A DNA stretch of 64,000 nucleotides from Ehretia macrophylla (Eukaryota > Streptophyta > Magnoliopsida > Boraginales > Ehretiaceae): the NCBI GenBank assembly GCA_037974665.1, contig CM075778.1, positions 25,672,001-25,736,000 of the forward strand, given 5' to 3'. Below the pieces are notes generated by a model that was not told the DNA's origin, did not search any database, and saw only the letters and a list, made by a program, of their open reading frames with translations. Positions 1 to 12,472 of the stretch are shown one piece after another (position 1 is the stretch's first letter; the number at the start of each line of letters is the position of its first letter). The translations under genes and the position numbers were made by a program.

Positions 1-358
1 TACCCGAAAAACTGGTATGATTTGTCAAAAACGGACATAAGTCACTATTCAAGATCATCCTAGTCAATGTTCTGCGTCCGATTTTGTGCTAGTTTTGGCC
101 AAATCTCTTCTCTATAAGCTTCATTCTTCCACTAGTTTCCATGTTTTCTCATTTTCAATTTATTGACTTGCAATTTGAATCGTTTTGGGTCTGATTTTCC
201 ACTTTTCAGTATCAACCTAATTGCATCAAAAGTATAAAAGTGTTGCAATTATTCCAGAGTTAAGATGCAAATGCAGTGTAAATACAATGGTTTGAGTGCT
301 ACAAATACAGTCACATCACCAACTCAAATAAACTATATTAGAATTTATATAATTTACG
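1..358. other. AT-rich flank left of the nested transposon stack
   Basis: No coding region, RNA gene or transposon end is seen here. It is the left flank of the large element that starts at 364. The last five bases before that element (359-363, CTATT) reappear at 47586-47590 and are its target-site duplication, so bases 1-358 and everything after 47590 were neighbours before the insertion. Confidence 0.6.
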
Positions 359-363
359 CTATT

Positions 364-2419
364 TGTCACACTCCAAATCTCACTGAGTAGGAAGGATCTA
401 GCAAGTGACATGCGCGTGCCCAAAGAGTACAACCCCTCAAGCCCACTAGGCGCACAACCATAATATAACTAATCCAAAGCAATCATAAAATTAACAAGTC
501 TCTAAATCAACATAACATTACATCATGAAAATAATCTCCAAATTGAATTAGAAGATGAGATCAAGTCCTCATTTATTACATTCAATCAAAACACTATAAA
601 TAACTATTCAATTCCAATACTAGTAGAAATTAAACATAGGAAATTTCTTTAGCTCAAATCATTGTATTCAAATGTCATGATCATCCAAAACTAAAGTGTT
701 TACTCTGTTTTAATTGTAAAAAGAGTAGGCGAAAGCAAATACAATGGGCAAACAAAAGCTCATTGAGGGAACTCATCCCATTGTAAAACGTTAGGACAGA
801 TGATTGAAGCAAGCAGATAGTAACAGACAAAATTAATAATTTGTATAATTTGTTGAATGAATTATATTTGACAAAAGATACCTATTAATACTCGTAAAAG
901 AAAATAACTAGAAATTCATATGCAGTCGTAATCCATAATGTATAGTTAGTAGTATCACAATGGCACATAAAAGATCAGAAAATTGTGGTTGCATTTAACT
1001 TGTGCAGTAACGGTTCAGTAATAAATATGGAGCCCTCAATCATACAGTAACAATAACAATATCTGCAAGTGTAACATAATAACAGTTTTGTGTTACTATA
1101 CCATAACAGTATTAGTATATTACCAATTCACAGCCATAAAGAGAATTGTAATGAACATATATATGATTACAAGTAAAAATACAAAAAGATGGAACGAACA
1201 GAAAATGTGTTCAAAAGGGACCGTGGATGTCATAAAATATTTTTAAAGCTAGCTATTTGGCATAGAATAATTGATATTATGGAAAAAAAATAAATTAAAA
1301 AGACAAAAGGATCAATGAGGAAATGAAAACATAATCTAAATTCTTCAATAGTGCAATTTGGCCTTTAAAGCACTTAGATTGAAATAAGAATAGAAGAAAC
1401 ACGAAGGCAAAAATTTTAGAGAACAATCAAATACTACACACAAAAAGAATTTGAGGAAACAAATAAAAAAAGCTCAGTTGTTTCTGCTTGGATTGCAGCA
1501 ACCAAGCTGACAATTAGGTCACTATAATCTTGATAACGTGGCTTTAGTGTACCGAAATGGCTCATTGCAACCCCTTCTATTTTTTTTATAAAAGAAAACC
1601 CTTTCATTTCCTTTTTTTGTTTTCAAAGAATAAATTACTCAAATCAACACATGTATGGCTTAGAATTAAGAGATATAAGTAGCCAACAAGGATGTCAGCG
1701 GTGCTATGTTCACAAGTTTGATAGGAGCAAAAAGGAAAGCCAATAATATTTGACAATCATTATGATTCGATTAAATACAAAAACTAAGATGTCTAAAGAA
1801 ACCTTAAATCGATAATTATCACAAATGTCAAGATAACTAATGCAAGTGCTCATTGGTATACGAAAGAATCAATGAGAATAAATTCGTGATTTAAAGATCT
1901 TTTCAAAGAGTCAGATGACAACCGCAAATTAATCAATTCTTTTAGCATATTTTAGTTCTCCAAAAACCTAGTTTAGTCATACCAAAAAAAAAGTTTTTGC
2001 TTCCTTATTCAACTAGCGTATTTTACATGGAACAGGGATAAAGCTCATTCAAGAGCAATCATTAACCTACAGAATGAGAAGCTTACACAAATTGCGCGAT
2101 TGATACTATCTCAATCACCATGTGCAGTAGCAATTTTGTCCTATTTGATTTTGTCTCCTAAAATAAGAGATTTTTTTTTCAATATCATGCTCTATGCTTT
2201 TGTAAAAGAGTAGAGAACTGTCAATGTAACCCTTAAATGTACTGCCTCTTTTTTTTTTTTTTCTTTTTGATGAAAGAGTTCTAAGCTAGGTAAGAATGTA
2301 ATTCAATTATCATTATTATCATCTTTTTTTTTCAAAATCTCTAATAACCACTCAACCATAAATTAGTGGTGAGAATTATGAGACCACTAGTTGGCTCCAT
2401 TAATGACCAAGTCATTACA
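364..2419 (-). repeat. 3' LTR of the base chromovirus (intact copy)
   Basis: About 2056 bp, starting TGTCAC and ending ATTACA on the plus strand. It is repeated, with many substitutions, at 12473-13955, 37166-37697 and 47509-47585. Matching landmarks include the block around 390-480 (against 12500-12590), the block around 1680-1740 (against 13745-13805) and the block around 2030-2130 (against 37360-37470). It contains poly-T runs but no coding region that I recognise. It shows what the other LTR looked like before the CACTA and Tat insertions, so it serves as the empty-site reference. Confidence 0.9.
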
Positions 2420-2434
2420 TCCTCCCTTCCTTTT
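2420..2434 (-). other. Polypurine tract of the base chromovirus
   Basis: On the minus strand this reads AAAAGGAAGGGAGGA directly before the TGTAATG start of the 3' LTR. A purine run at exactly this position primes plus-strand DNA synthesis in LTR retrotransposons. It fixes the element as minus-oriented. Confidence 0.85.
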
Positions 2435-2905
2435 ATAAAGTTTCGTCCCCGAAATTTAGCTTTATCTTTAAACAGAAAGGGATACTTTGTTCTTCCTTCA
2501 CTTTCAAGCTCCCAAGTAGCTTCTCTTGGTCACTGGCCTTGCCATTGAATCTTCACGAAAGGAATGCTATGATGCCTTAGTACTTGATCTTTGCGATCCA
2601 TAATGCCAACAGGTTTATCCCCAAAGGTGAGGTTTTTATTGATGTGAAACTGCTCATGTTGTAGCAAATTACTCGAGTCATACACATTTCTTAAGCTGGG
2701 ACACTTGAAATACATTATGAATGCTTGCCAAAGATGGTAATAGGGCAAGCCTATAAGCTAGTGGAGCCAATTTTTCAAAAATCTTGAATGGTCTGATAAA
2801 ATGTGCTTTTAGCTTTCCTCACATGCCAAATCTTACCATGCCCTTAGGTGGTAATACTTTTAAAAGATCTCCAATTTGAAACTCTAAATCTTTTCTTTTC
2901 TTATC

Positions 2906-3109
2906 GACCCTACTATTTTGACGACCTTGAGTTGCTTTCAATCTCTTTTGAATTATCTTGATTTTATTCTCGATTTCTTTTACTAACTGTGACCCCAATC
3001 AGTGGTGGACCCTACTCTTTTGACGATCTTGAGTTGTCTTCAATCTCTTTCGAATCATCTTGATTTTATTCTAGGTTTCTTCTACTAACTGCGACCCCAA
3101 TCAGTGGTG
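2906..3109. repeat. Two tandem copies of a 102-bp unit
   Basis: The stretch from GACCC at 2906 repeats from GACCC at 3008, and GACCC recurs at 3110, so the period is exactly 102 bp twice. The unit consists of integrase-region sequence plus the first bases of the MITE that starts at 3102. The duplication therefore arose after the MITE inserted, probably through the GACCC microhomology. Confidence 0.85.
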
Positions 3110-3290
3110 GACCCAGACAACCAAGTTCATGAGGTGTACTCGTGCAGTGAGAGAGGTCAGGGTGTACTATCATATAACAAAAGTATCTAATATAATATAT
3201 TTTTGAAAAAAAAAACCAAAAAAAAAAGATTTTTTTTTTCTAGTTGAAGGTGCATATACAACCTCTCTACCATTAATAGGTCCGCCATTG
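3102..3290. mobile_element. hAT-type MITE
   Basis: A 189-bp non-coding insertion in the chromovirus integrase region. Its left end CAGTGGTGGACCC is mirrored by GGTCCGCCATTG at the right end, giving inverted ends close to the CAGTGGCGGA ends common in plant hAT-derived MITEs. The flanking 8 bp (ACCCCAAT and GGCCTAAT) match at five positions, consistent with an eroded 8-bp duplication. The interior is A/T-rich with homopolymer runs. Confidence 0.6.
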
Positions 3291-3701
3291 GGCCTAATAT
3301 CTTTGTCTTTCCCATATCCCAATAAAATAAGGCTCTGCATTTCATTCTATAAAGGGCCTCAAATGGTAACATTTGAATGTTGGCATGATAACTATTGCTG
3401 TATGAAAACTCCACGAGGGTTATATATTTTTCCTAATTGCTACCAAAGTTAGGCACAAACCCTCGTAGCATATCCTCTAATGTCTGAATTGTTCTCTTTG
3501 TCTGATCGTCAGTTTGTGAATGATATGCTATACTCATTCTCAAATTATTCTGTAAAACATACTGAGGATTTTTCGAAAAGTTTGAAGCAAATCGTAAGTC
3601 ATGGTCTAATACAATTTCCTTAAGCACCCCATGTAATTTCATGATTTCCTTGATATAATGGTCCGCAAATGTCTCCAGCTTTGCATCTAAATGAATAGCT
3701 A

Positions 3702-4218
3702 TGTAAAAAAACCTAGGTTTTTATCCTAAAATTAATCGGTGTTAAGTAGAGTAGCCCAGGATCTTATAAGGAAGCCTTGGAGTTTCTGATTTTCCGATGT
3801 GAGACAAGTGTTATATTCTAACACTTCCACTCATGCGTGACCTGATTTGAGAGGAGTCAGTCACACATGGAAGATTTAACAAGCATGGACCTAATTTTGA
3901 GATAGGTCACACTTGAAAAATTGAACACACATAGTAGATTAACACATGTGGAAGATTGAACACATGTGGGACATACGTAGAAGATTGAAGATACGTAGAA
4001 CATGACACACGCAAAAGATTGAACACAAGTGGACATGATTTGAGATGAATCATATACGGATGATTAAAATTGGACCAAGGGCCCAGTTCTGATACCATGT
4101 TAAGAATCTAGGGTTCCATCCTAAAATCAATTGATGTAAAGTGGAGTAGTCTAGGATTTTATAAGGTGACCTTAGAGTTTCTGATTTTATGATATAAGAC
4201 AAGCGTTATATTCTAATA
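3702..4218 (-). mobile_element. TRIM (miniature LTR retrotransposon)
   Basis: A 517-bp element with two LTRs of about 121 bp (3702-3823 and 4098-4218) and no coding capacity. The initiator-Met-type primer site (TGGTATCAGAACTGGGCC on the minus strand, about 4080-4097) lies directly against the right LTR, so the element is minus-oriented. The interior is built of short degenerate repeats related to GAAGATTGAACACA. TRIMs rely on enzymes of other retrotransposons. It interrupts the integrase of the base chromovirus. A clean target duplication is not visible. Related LTR pieces occur at 57117-57520 and in two introns of the bHLH gene. Confidence 0.85.
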
Positions 4219-4789
4219 AGAAGTGCTCATCAATCGATCCACAATGACACAAATAGCTTTATTCTTATCTCGTGACTTTGGTAAACCCATTACTAAATCC
4301 AATGAAATAATATTCCATTTCCACTCTGGAATATCCAAGGGTTGAAGCAATCTCGACAGTTTCTAATGTTCTGTCTTTGACAAGTCAAGCATTTAACCAC
4401 AAATTCTCCTACATCCTACTTCATATTCCTCAACTAAAACCATTCATGCAAGTCTCGATACATTTTTGTTCTACTAGGGTGCATTGAGAAATGAGATCCA
4501 TGGGTCGCAGTTAATATTTCTTTCTTTAACTATGGGTTATTTAATTTGGCACATATATATTCTATCTCTAAAACGTAGAGTTCCATCACATGTAGGCAGA
4601 GGTATGAGGCTTTTCCATTCTAAATCTTTGTTCGAATTTCTTCAAAATAGGGGTCATTACGCTGAACGCCTTTAAGCCTCTCAAAAAAAGTAGATTGCAT
4701 TACGATATACGTTAATATACCAGTGTCTAATTTCTTAATAACCTCAATGTGCAAGTTTTCAAAAATGAGAATCGAACCCTTTTGTGCGG

Positions 4790-6206
4790 TAATATTGCTG
4801 CCATGATAGCTATAGGTTCGCTATTGAGGGCATCTGCCACCTTATTAGCCTTACATAGGTTGTAATGTATGATGATATCATAATTTTATAAGCTCCAACC
4901 AATGTTTCTATCTCAAGTTCAACTCATTTTAGGTGAAGAGATATTTTAGGCTCTGTTGATCTATGTACACATCATATTTAACCCTATATAGATAATGCTG
5001 CCAAATTTTCAATGCACAAACCACGTCAGCCAATTAAATATCTTGAGTAGGGTAATTTTATTCATAACTCTTTTGTTTTATGGAGGCATAGACAATCATT
5101 TTCCCATACTGCATAAGCACATATCCTAAGCCAATTCGGGAAACATTACTATAAATGGAAAATCCTTTGGTTTCATCGGGTAGCATAAGTACTGGAGCTG
5201 TTATTAAACACTGTTCAAGTTTACAGAATCCATTCTTGCACTTAAAAGTCCATTGAGTCAGGTTGACGGTGTTGCAATACTTGAGAACCCTTCAATAAAT
5301 TCCCTGTAATACTTGGCTAAATCGAGGAAGCTACGTATTTCACTCATATTAATAGGTAATGGCCAATTGGTAATTGTCTTTACCTTTTGGGGGTCGATGA
5401 AGACACCTTCTTCAGAAATAATATGCCTTAAAAGGACAACTATAGACAACTAGAATTCACACTTTTTAAGCTCTGTATATAATTGTTTTTCTTTTAGAAT
5501 CTACAATACTACCCTTAAATGTTGTTCATGATCCTCTATTCCTTTTGAATAAACCAGGATATCATCAATGAAGGCCACAACCAACTGATCTCTAAGTATT
5601 TATTGAACACCAAATTCATCAAATCCTTAAATATAGCTGTTGTATTTGTCAATCCAAAAGGCATCATTATGAACTCATAATGCTCATACCTGGTTCTAAA
5701 GGCTGTTTTAGGTACATCTTACTCTTTAATCTTTAATTAGTGATAACCAGATCTCAAGTCTATTTTCAAAAAGACTCGAGCTTCATGAAGCTGGTCAAAC
5801 AAGTCATCAATACGTGGCAAAGGGTACTTATATTTCATGATCACTTTGTTAAGCTCACGGTAGTCGATACACAATCTCAAGCATGTTTCTTCTTCATAAA
5901 TAGTACATGAGTAACCCATGGCAATACACTCGGATAAATTTGCCCTTTAATTGAAAGTTCTTGAAGTTGTACGTTTCAACTCTTTCAATTGAGTTGGGCT
6001 ATACAGTACGGTGTTTTAGAGATAGGCATTATGCTAGGGGCTAAGTCTATTTCAAATATGACCTCTTGATCAGGAAGAAGTCCTGGAATGTCATCTAGAA
6101 ACACGTCAAGGAATTCATTTACCACAGGAATGTCTTCCAACTTAAGCTCTTTCTTATTAATATCTATAATACTAGCTAGAGAACTCGTGCAACCTTTTCT
6201 TAACAA
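4790..6206 (-). pseudogene. Chromovirus reverse transcriptase and RNase H, broken
   Basis: Polymerase part of the base element, which would copy its RNA to DNA and remove the RNA strand. On the minus strand, 6206-5985 is the lead-in (LPDQEVIFEIDLAP-type), 5919-5737 has the [10 protein letters not shown] and [12 protein letters not shown] blocks and an [16 protein letters not shown] core, and the catalytic [10 protein letters not shown] stretch lies near 5550-5585. 5449-5258 is the connection segment, and an NKVADAL-type RNase H end lies near 4800-4860. The frame is broken repeatedly, for example near 5985 and 5735. The catalytic residues are still legible, but the protein cannot be made whole. 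Confidence 0.85.
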
Positions 6207-6805
6207 TTTTCATGCTTTCAACAGTGAGATGACACACAGTGCAAAAAGACTTTTACCTACAAATTCAAATTTAGTTTCTACCGAAATTTGGAACACCACC
6301 CTTTTTGCGAAACAATTTACGTGGCCATAAAAAAAATAATATATGCCTAGAATTACATCAAAATTTCTCATTTCAAGCTCTTTTAAATTGGCAGGTAAAT
6401 CTTTTTCCTCAATCATAAGTTTCTATAGGCCTTTTGCGTTACAACAAATATACCCAATAGGGTTTTAACCCAAACATCATTGGATAACATATCTGGTATA
6501 CATTTCAGTAAGGATGCAAATCTAGGTGAACTTGTGTCAAATAGGACATATGCATATTCAGTCATAATAAGCACAATACTTGTTACCATATCTTCATCTA
6601 CTCGAGCATCTCCCCGAGTAATCGCATACAGTCTAATGCGATTTTGCAGGCCACGGTCGTTACGTTTGTCTCGCTTATCTTAGCGTGGCTCAACTTTTCC
6701 ATGGTTGGGTTGATTAACCTATCTAAGAGCTTGTGGCTGCTCCTAAATTAATGGACAATCTCAGATACGATGATTAGTTGACCCATAATGTAAGCATATT
6801 CCCTT
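6207..6805 (-). pseudogene. Chromovirus protease and second half of the gag zinc knuckle
   Basis: On the minus strand an aspartic-protease-like stretch near 6480-6600 reads YVLFDTSSP, where the family has FDTGA, so the catalytic-loop Gly is lost. Near 6735-6800 lies CLHYGSTNHRI, the second half of the gag C-x2-C-type knuckle (its first Cys conserved, the second replaced by Tyr). The first half lies beyond the LTR insertion, at 8670-8700. The coding frame is broken by stops. Confidence 0.6.
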
Positions 6806-8255
6806 TGTTGGGATTAAGGTATATCCAAAATACTACTAGCACTTTGTCATTAATATATCTGGATATTTGTGATGAATAATTAATGTCATTTTACTTTTAT
6901 GAGCATGTTTCTCTCTTATGTGGTTGACTTTTATATATATGTGTATAAGGTTCTTACTTCAGGTGTTGACTTAGGTACGTGGTGGTTACGTATAGAAGGT
7001 CTAAGTCATGGTTACTTGTCAAGCAGAACTGTTTAGTCTATAACTAAGTAGTAGAGCTGGACACTCTACTATGGGAGAAGTTATTGTGAATAAGTTCCCT
7101 TTACAGTATAATGGTTTGCCTTGATCATGGATAGGGTTCCAGACTTACTTCACTTATGCATATGTATGCATTGAACGAGCCAATGTAGGTGTGAACTTTA
7201 AATAAATACTATCAAAGAAAAAGATCACCTATACCTACAAGCTTCTAAGTGGACCAGTGCTCTTAATCTTGAGCATGTGTGGATGAACTGATGAAGTCAA
7301 GTTCTTGCACTTGAGTCATTATGGGTGAGATATTGTATGGGTCAATAAATCTGTGATTTAGGTGTTTGGACTTGATTAGAAGGAACATGCATATGTAATA
7401 AAAAATCTATACAATAATCACTCCCTTAGAATGATCTAGGTTGATCATCCTAAATTTGTTCACAGTAATACATGTTGTATTGATTGTTACACTTGTGGGT
7501 CGCTCCCTTGTTCAAGTGGATAACTTTTGTAGGATAGTTGGATTATGAATTAGAAGTTCTAAAGATAAAAAGTTGTAGTCAAAGAGGTGATAGTACAAAT
7601 AGTGAACTTATCTTGGCTATGAGTGAGTATAGGGGCAATTTGGTCATTATCACTTAATTGGTCTAAAGACTGAGTGTCATATGTTATTGACTAAATCTTG
7701 TTCATACAGTAATTATCTTGTAATACAACCATAGTCTTTTAGTAGAATAGACCAAGGTTTAAATGATAAAATATTGCTAGAAATTAACAAGGGTATTTTG
7801 GTCATTTTCAATGGAAGGGTAATTATGTCTTTGGTCCCCCTTCTAGCCATTTACCTTATAAGTGTCATTACTAAACTTGGGTGTTGTTAAATATGTGAGA
7901 GTTTTAAAGTCTAAAGACTACTAAGTACTTAAATAGTAGACTAGATTTGGGCTTGAAATTAAATAGAATTAATTAATTAATTGGATAGAGCATGTGGGCT
8001 TAATATATAACATAAGCACGCAGATCAAGGTAAGAGAAAAATGCATGGGCTAGGCATTTTGGGCCTTAGGCATGTGGTCTAGCTGGTTGGGCTAGGAAAA
8101 AGGATTTTATATTATAATTATAGAATAAAAGGATAATTCAAAATCCTAATCCTTTTCTATCTTGGTTTCTATTTGAGACAAAACTATCTAGCATGTTTTT
8201 CACCTATATAAAGACCTCTATCCCAAGCTCTATAATTGCACCATCTCCTTTAAGA

Positions 8256-8296
<41 letters not shown>

Positions 8297-8661
8297 CTTG
8301 TGTAAGCCTTTCTTAGAGCAAACACAAAACACTTTTCTTTTAGTTTGGTTTTGCAAGGTCAAGTTCCACAACTTGCTTAACACTTAAGTTAAGATTTGGC
8401 ATAGAGGGGAAAATGAAAGTTAAGGAGCGGAAGCTTGCTCTAGGCGTGTTGTGCATCATCTTCAAAAGTGAATTTTTCTTCATTTCGTTTTTCACAATAA
8501 AAGGTATTTCGGAAAACTTTATTTGCTTTTAGAATTAAACTATGAACTGTTTAGATGTTCAAATAGCTATGTCATGCTTTATTGATTTTAAAGATCTATG
8601 CAAGAATGTTTCTGCCTTATTCTTGAATAATATAAAATTTGGTTCATATGATATAACGTTT
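6806..8661 (+). mobile_element. Probable copia-type solo LTR
   Basis: About 1.86 kb inserted in the zinc-knuckle region of the chromovirus gag. It starts TGTTGGGATT and its first 35 bases resemble the reverse complement of the 15692-17554 LTR, including a shared ACTAGCAC stretch. CCCTT occurs on both sides (6801-6805 and 8662-8666). A TATA-like CTATATAAAG near 8205, a (TC)n tract at 8258-8290 and a transcribed-looking region after it suit an LTR promoter on the plus strand. The right end does not finish in the expected CA, so that boundary is uncertain. No second LTR or coding region is present. Confidence 0.6.
8258..8290. repeat. (TC)n microsatellite
   Basis: An uninterrupted CT dinucleotide run about 50 bases after a TATA-like box inside the copia-type LTR. 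CT-rich leaders are common just after plant transcription starts. Confidence 0.95.
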
Positions 8662-11600
8662 CCCTTCACCTCTCTTCCATGAACACACTCTTAGTGGATG
8701 CCTCCTTAAACATGTACTAAATCGATCTGTAGTATCATTCCCAATGCCTATTATTGCAGCTCTCTTTGGTGCACTACCTTGTTGTTTGCCTCTATTCTGA
8801 GAACCACTTGCTCGATCCCTTTTCTTATTATCAAGATTTTGCTGATGTCTCTTCTTAATCCTCAATCTTCTCTTAGTTACCAATGTAGTATCATATACTT
8901 CATAAAAGGTATTATGGAAAAAAACCTCAACTTTCTCAAGTACCAAAAAAAGTAAGCCAACCTCAAATATTCGTGCTTTCAATTCTTGAGTTGACACCAT
9001 TTCTGGGGCAAAGAATGCCAACTCATTAAACTTCAAACTATATTCCTCAACTAACATATCTCGCTATTTCAAATTGATAAACTCAGTAATCTTCTAACTT
9101 TTATAGGATGAAAGGTAAAATCTAGACTTAAATGCACCTCTATACTGAGCCCAAGTAATAGGTTATGGCATCTAATTTGTTTGCAATGTCTACTGTTCTT
9201 TTGTTGGAATTTTTAGCATACGAGTACTAAACCATACTTTTTAGTCTTCATCAAAATCATAGGTAGAAAGTCTATCCTCTATGTGACGCCCGAGATTTTT
9301 GCTATACATTCACTTACTGTTGCATCCATTAGTTACGCATTTCTTCTGTGCTTTATTTACTATCTTCTTTAAGTTACTATTCCTTCTGTTTTCAACTGCC
9401 TAATATTAATGAATTAGCATTTTTATTAAATCATATTAATTATAGTAAGAGTGAGAAAAATGTGCGATTGAGCTGGGATCGATAAGAGCCTTCGTTTGAA
9501 AATTGTTTTAGTGGTTCAATGAATGGTGTTACGTAACTAACTTAGAGTTTTAATTAGTTAGCACTAATTTGTGGTCTTAGGCTCGTTTTAAAGCTAGCTA
9601 TATTCATTTAGAAGACCACTTAAGCACCCAATTTGACCCCACCTAACATATGCTTAATATATAAAACAACTTAGCTCATAACATAACAAAGAAAAAAAAA
9701 TAAAAGCTGAAAAAAGAGCTGTGGAACCCGACAGCAGCAAACAGGAAGAAGAAATGAGTTTTGCTTCACCAATCACCAATCCAAGCCTTTCCAAGCCTAG
9801 AGCAAGTAGTTTAGGGTGTGTGCAAGCCTTTTAGGTGCTCCTACGCGCTTTAGGTGAGGGATTTCATGACTTTTTATGCATATTTAAATGTTGCACTTTT
9901 CTTGATTTGTTAGAAATGCTATCAAATGTTATTGCTAAGCTTATCTATGTTATTATACATTGTATATAGGTGCTAGAGAACACATTTAAGCTATTAGTTC
10001 GCATTTTAAACAGTTGGAATCGTTATTTTGATTTTATAAGGTGAATAATGATGAAATTTTAAGGTTTTGTGTAATTGTACGTATTGGATCGATTTATTGC
10101 TTCTAATAGATACCTTAGGTACTAATGAAGGTAGTCCAATAGCCCCGTGCCCTCGAATTGCTCTAAACTTGCATAAAACGTGAAATAGTCGTCTTTTTAA
10201 AAGGGGTTTCGGGGTTAATGCTAATCCGGGTGGATTTGAGCTTCACATTTGGCATTCTTAGGCTATCTAGGTGCTATAGAAGCTTTGCTAACCCTTGTTT
10301 GAAGCCCGGTTATGGTATGTGTAGTTCAAAGCTATAAGAGAAAAATTAGGGCTTTTGGGTTAAATGAGGGTGTTTGCGTGATTTCGAGAGTCCTAATGGT
10401 ACCTAAGGGGTTAACTAGAAGCATGGTATAGGCCGCTTGCCAATCTAGAATCATAACATGAGTTTGAAAGGAAAACGGATTGAATAACAAAGTGGTTTAA
10501 GTGCAAATTCGATTGTCTCACGCTTCTAAGACCATGGCATGACTCCTTATGTGTTTAAATGTGATTTCAAGTTGTTTTGGAGCTTTTGGTATAGTTCTAT
10601 GTGTATCTTAAATATTTCCCCTTTATAAATCCCTTAATTGCTTATATGAAACTACTTCTTTTCTAACTGTTTCGAGGTCAACCTACTTTGTTGATCCTCC
10701 CACATGTTATTGCTTATATTGTTGATATTGTCTTGCCATTGATAAGTACATTGCATAGTGGTTGCGCAACCATAGTGTCAGGGGCGAATGTGTTGAATAT
10801 CGGCTGGGCAGCAGAGTGCTTGCCAGTAGATATTCAAACTCCGTACCCTAGTCCCTCATTCGCCTGGTCCGGAGATTGCCAGGGGATGTTGGGTCATAGG
10901 ATTATTGGGGTACATCCGGAGTACACCTACTGGAGTGATTGGGATTATGCCGGCACAGTGATCGTGGTTCATGGATCGTGATTGAAAATCAAGTGAAGAT
11001 TGGAGTGTTGGGGATTAAGTGTAATGTATCTTTTTTAATGTGTGGTTACTTAAGCTTTTGTCACTTTTGAATGGTTTTAATTGCTATTATTGTTTAACTG
11101 TATTACTTGTTGCATTGCACGCCCCCGGAGACTTATCCCTCACTGGGCAACAGTGGTTGCTCATACCTCGATATCATGTTTCAGGAAGTGCTGAGGGTGA
11201 TCCCCAGCTAGTTGAGGTGGTAGTGGAAGAGGAAGAAGTGCAGGCAGAGCCTTTGCCCTAGTAGCTGTGTGTTTGTTGTCTGAAGTGGATGTGCTTTCTT
11301 GTTGCTATGTGGTGCACTTGTTATTCTATATTATGATCTATTTTGTGACCTAAGGGCTATGTATATGCTTTGTAGCTGCAAGTTGAATGATAGTTGGTTG
11401 TGGTGATAGATTTGGGAAACCATGGATTGTAATAACTTATGTTTGCATGCTTGGGTGTGTATGTTCTGAGGTATGCTTGGTTTCAATTTCTAAGAATGTT
11501 TCAATGCTATCATGAAGTGGCATTATAAGCGGTTTTGTAATGAAGTTAAGTTGAATGCATGCTTGTGTGAATTTAAACTACTGTATGCCTCAAGGCTCAG

Positions 11601-12450
11601 ATGGCCTTGAACCTTTGAACTTTAGTTATAAAAGCTTGTCTTATTGTGTTGTGGCTTTATTGAGCGTTTACAGGTTTTCAGAATGTCCACGGTACAGAAG
11701 AGACTCTGTCCGTTTGACGGGTCCAGACTTAACCTTTAGCGTGGGGTTGGGTCGGGGTGTTACACTCTACCTTTAATAACTACTCAAATACTATTTGGGG
11801 ACTACTATCTCCAGTGAAAATAGGAGGGTTCATTTGCAAAAATCGGTCGAAAGCCTGATACTCTATATCTACTACATACACTAGTTGCATCTGTATGAAT
11901 TGAAGGCTAAAAACTGTTGAGGCCACTTAATACACCTTGATTGTACCACTTGTGGTGGTTTATACTGAGGTACTGGCATATACTGTGCCAAATAAATATA
12001 TTGAGGTCTTGGTATGGCTGGAGGTGTTGGGTCAGCTTGTGAAATCAGAATTGTTGAGGTATAAGCATTGTCAAAGGTGCTTGCACAGGCAATGATGGTT
12101 GCACAAACTACAGTGGTGGAATTGGTTGTGATAAAGCAGACTGTGGAACTAGATATGGCAGAGTGGATTGTGGTGGTGGAACTGGTTGTAATGCTGAAAC
12201 AAGTGGTACAAAAATAGTATGCATTTAACAAAAATAGCAACCCCTCACGAGTGTAGAACACGAGCTTCTAGGATAAGCTCAGTTAACAAAATATTGTCCC
12301 CTGGTTATTACTAGAATTGGCCATTTCCAAAGTTCAAATAAATCACTATTAGTACAGTAGAGATGAAATCAAATCTTATTCATAAGCAATAATAACGTCA
12401 ATTTAATTCCTGTCTACTCAAATCCCACCTAGGTCAATCATGTCATAAAA
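8662..12450 (-). pseudogene. Chromovirus gag, broken and split by a solo LTR
   Basis: Capsid/nucleocapsid region of the base element. The better half lies on the minus strand at 9057-8644: YSLKFNELAFFAPEMV matches the gag motif of chromoviruses, followed by a basic stretch (KRRLRIKKRHQQ) and the start of the zinc knuckle (LRRHPLRVCSW). The N-terminal half lies beyond the solo LTR, at about 12261-11770, with a proline- and glutamine-rich stretch (PPAIPRPQYIYL). The frame is not continuous; stops separate the blocks. Coordinates enclose the inserted LTR at 9282-11764, which is not part of gag. Confidence 0.65.
9282..11764. mobile_element. Solo LTR in the chromovirus gag
   Basis: 2483 bp, starting TGTGACGCCC and ending GGTGTTACA, flanked by identical CTCTA duplications (9277-9281 and 11765-11769). 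There is no internal domain and no second LTR, so the element was reduced by LTR-LTR recombination. It contains a CTCACTGGGC stretch followed by an acceptor-like TTTCAG and a short open frame that ends at 11261. The solo LTR at 25343-27764 has the same arrangement, so the two probably belong to related gypsy families. Confidence 0.88.
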
Positions 12451-12454
12451 CCTA

Positions 12455-12467
12455 GGTTCTGATATTA
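12455..12467 (-). other. Eroded primer-binding site of the base chromovirus
   Basis: On the minus strand it reads TAATATCAGAACC, close to TGGTATCAGAGC, the primer site complementary to initiator-Met tRNA. It lies just inside the 5' LTR, as expected for a minus-strand element. Confidence 0.6.
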
Positions 12468-12472
12468 TTTTT

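Larger units (their letters stand above)
2520..4500 (-). pseudogene. Chromovirus integrase and chromodomain, broken
   Basis: C-terminal part of the base element's polyprotein, which would insert the cDNA into the genome. On the minus strand, 3642-3433 carries an integrase core fragment with a D-H-D-L-R-F stretch and a YHSQTD-type stretch. 3414-3187 carries the following FEALYRMKCR-type segment. 2748-2530 carries a chromodomain-like tail, continuing past one stop to an REATWE motif near 2515. Chromodomains guide chromoviruses to heterochromatin. The reading frame is broken by stops, by a TRIM (3702-4218), by a MITE (3102-3290) and by a 102-bp tandem duplication. It cannot be functional. Homology is recognised from motifs; the exact domain limits are approximate. 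Confidence 0.8.

Noticed and set aside
4080..4097. tRNA-like sequence
   Set aside because: Only the 18-base primer-site complement of initiator-Met tRNA; no cloverleaf surrounds it. The same holds at 12455, 23000 and 57222.
8258..8290. Regular repeat considered as a CRISPR-like array
   Set aside because: A simple dinucleotide microsatellite; nothing in the window has repeat-spacer structure.
6806..8661. A full miniature retrotransposon with two LTRs
   Set aside because: No internal direct repeat or primer site was found, so a solo LTR fits better.
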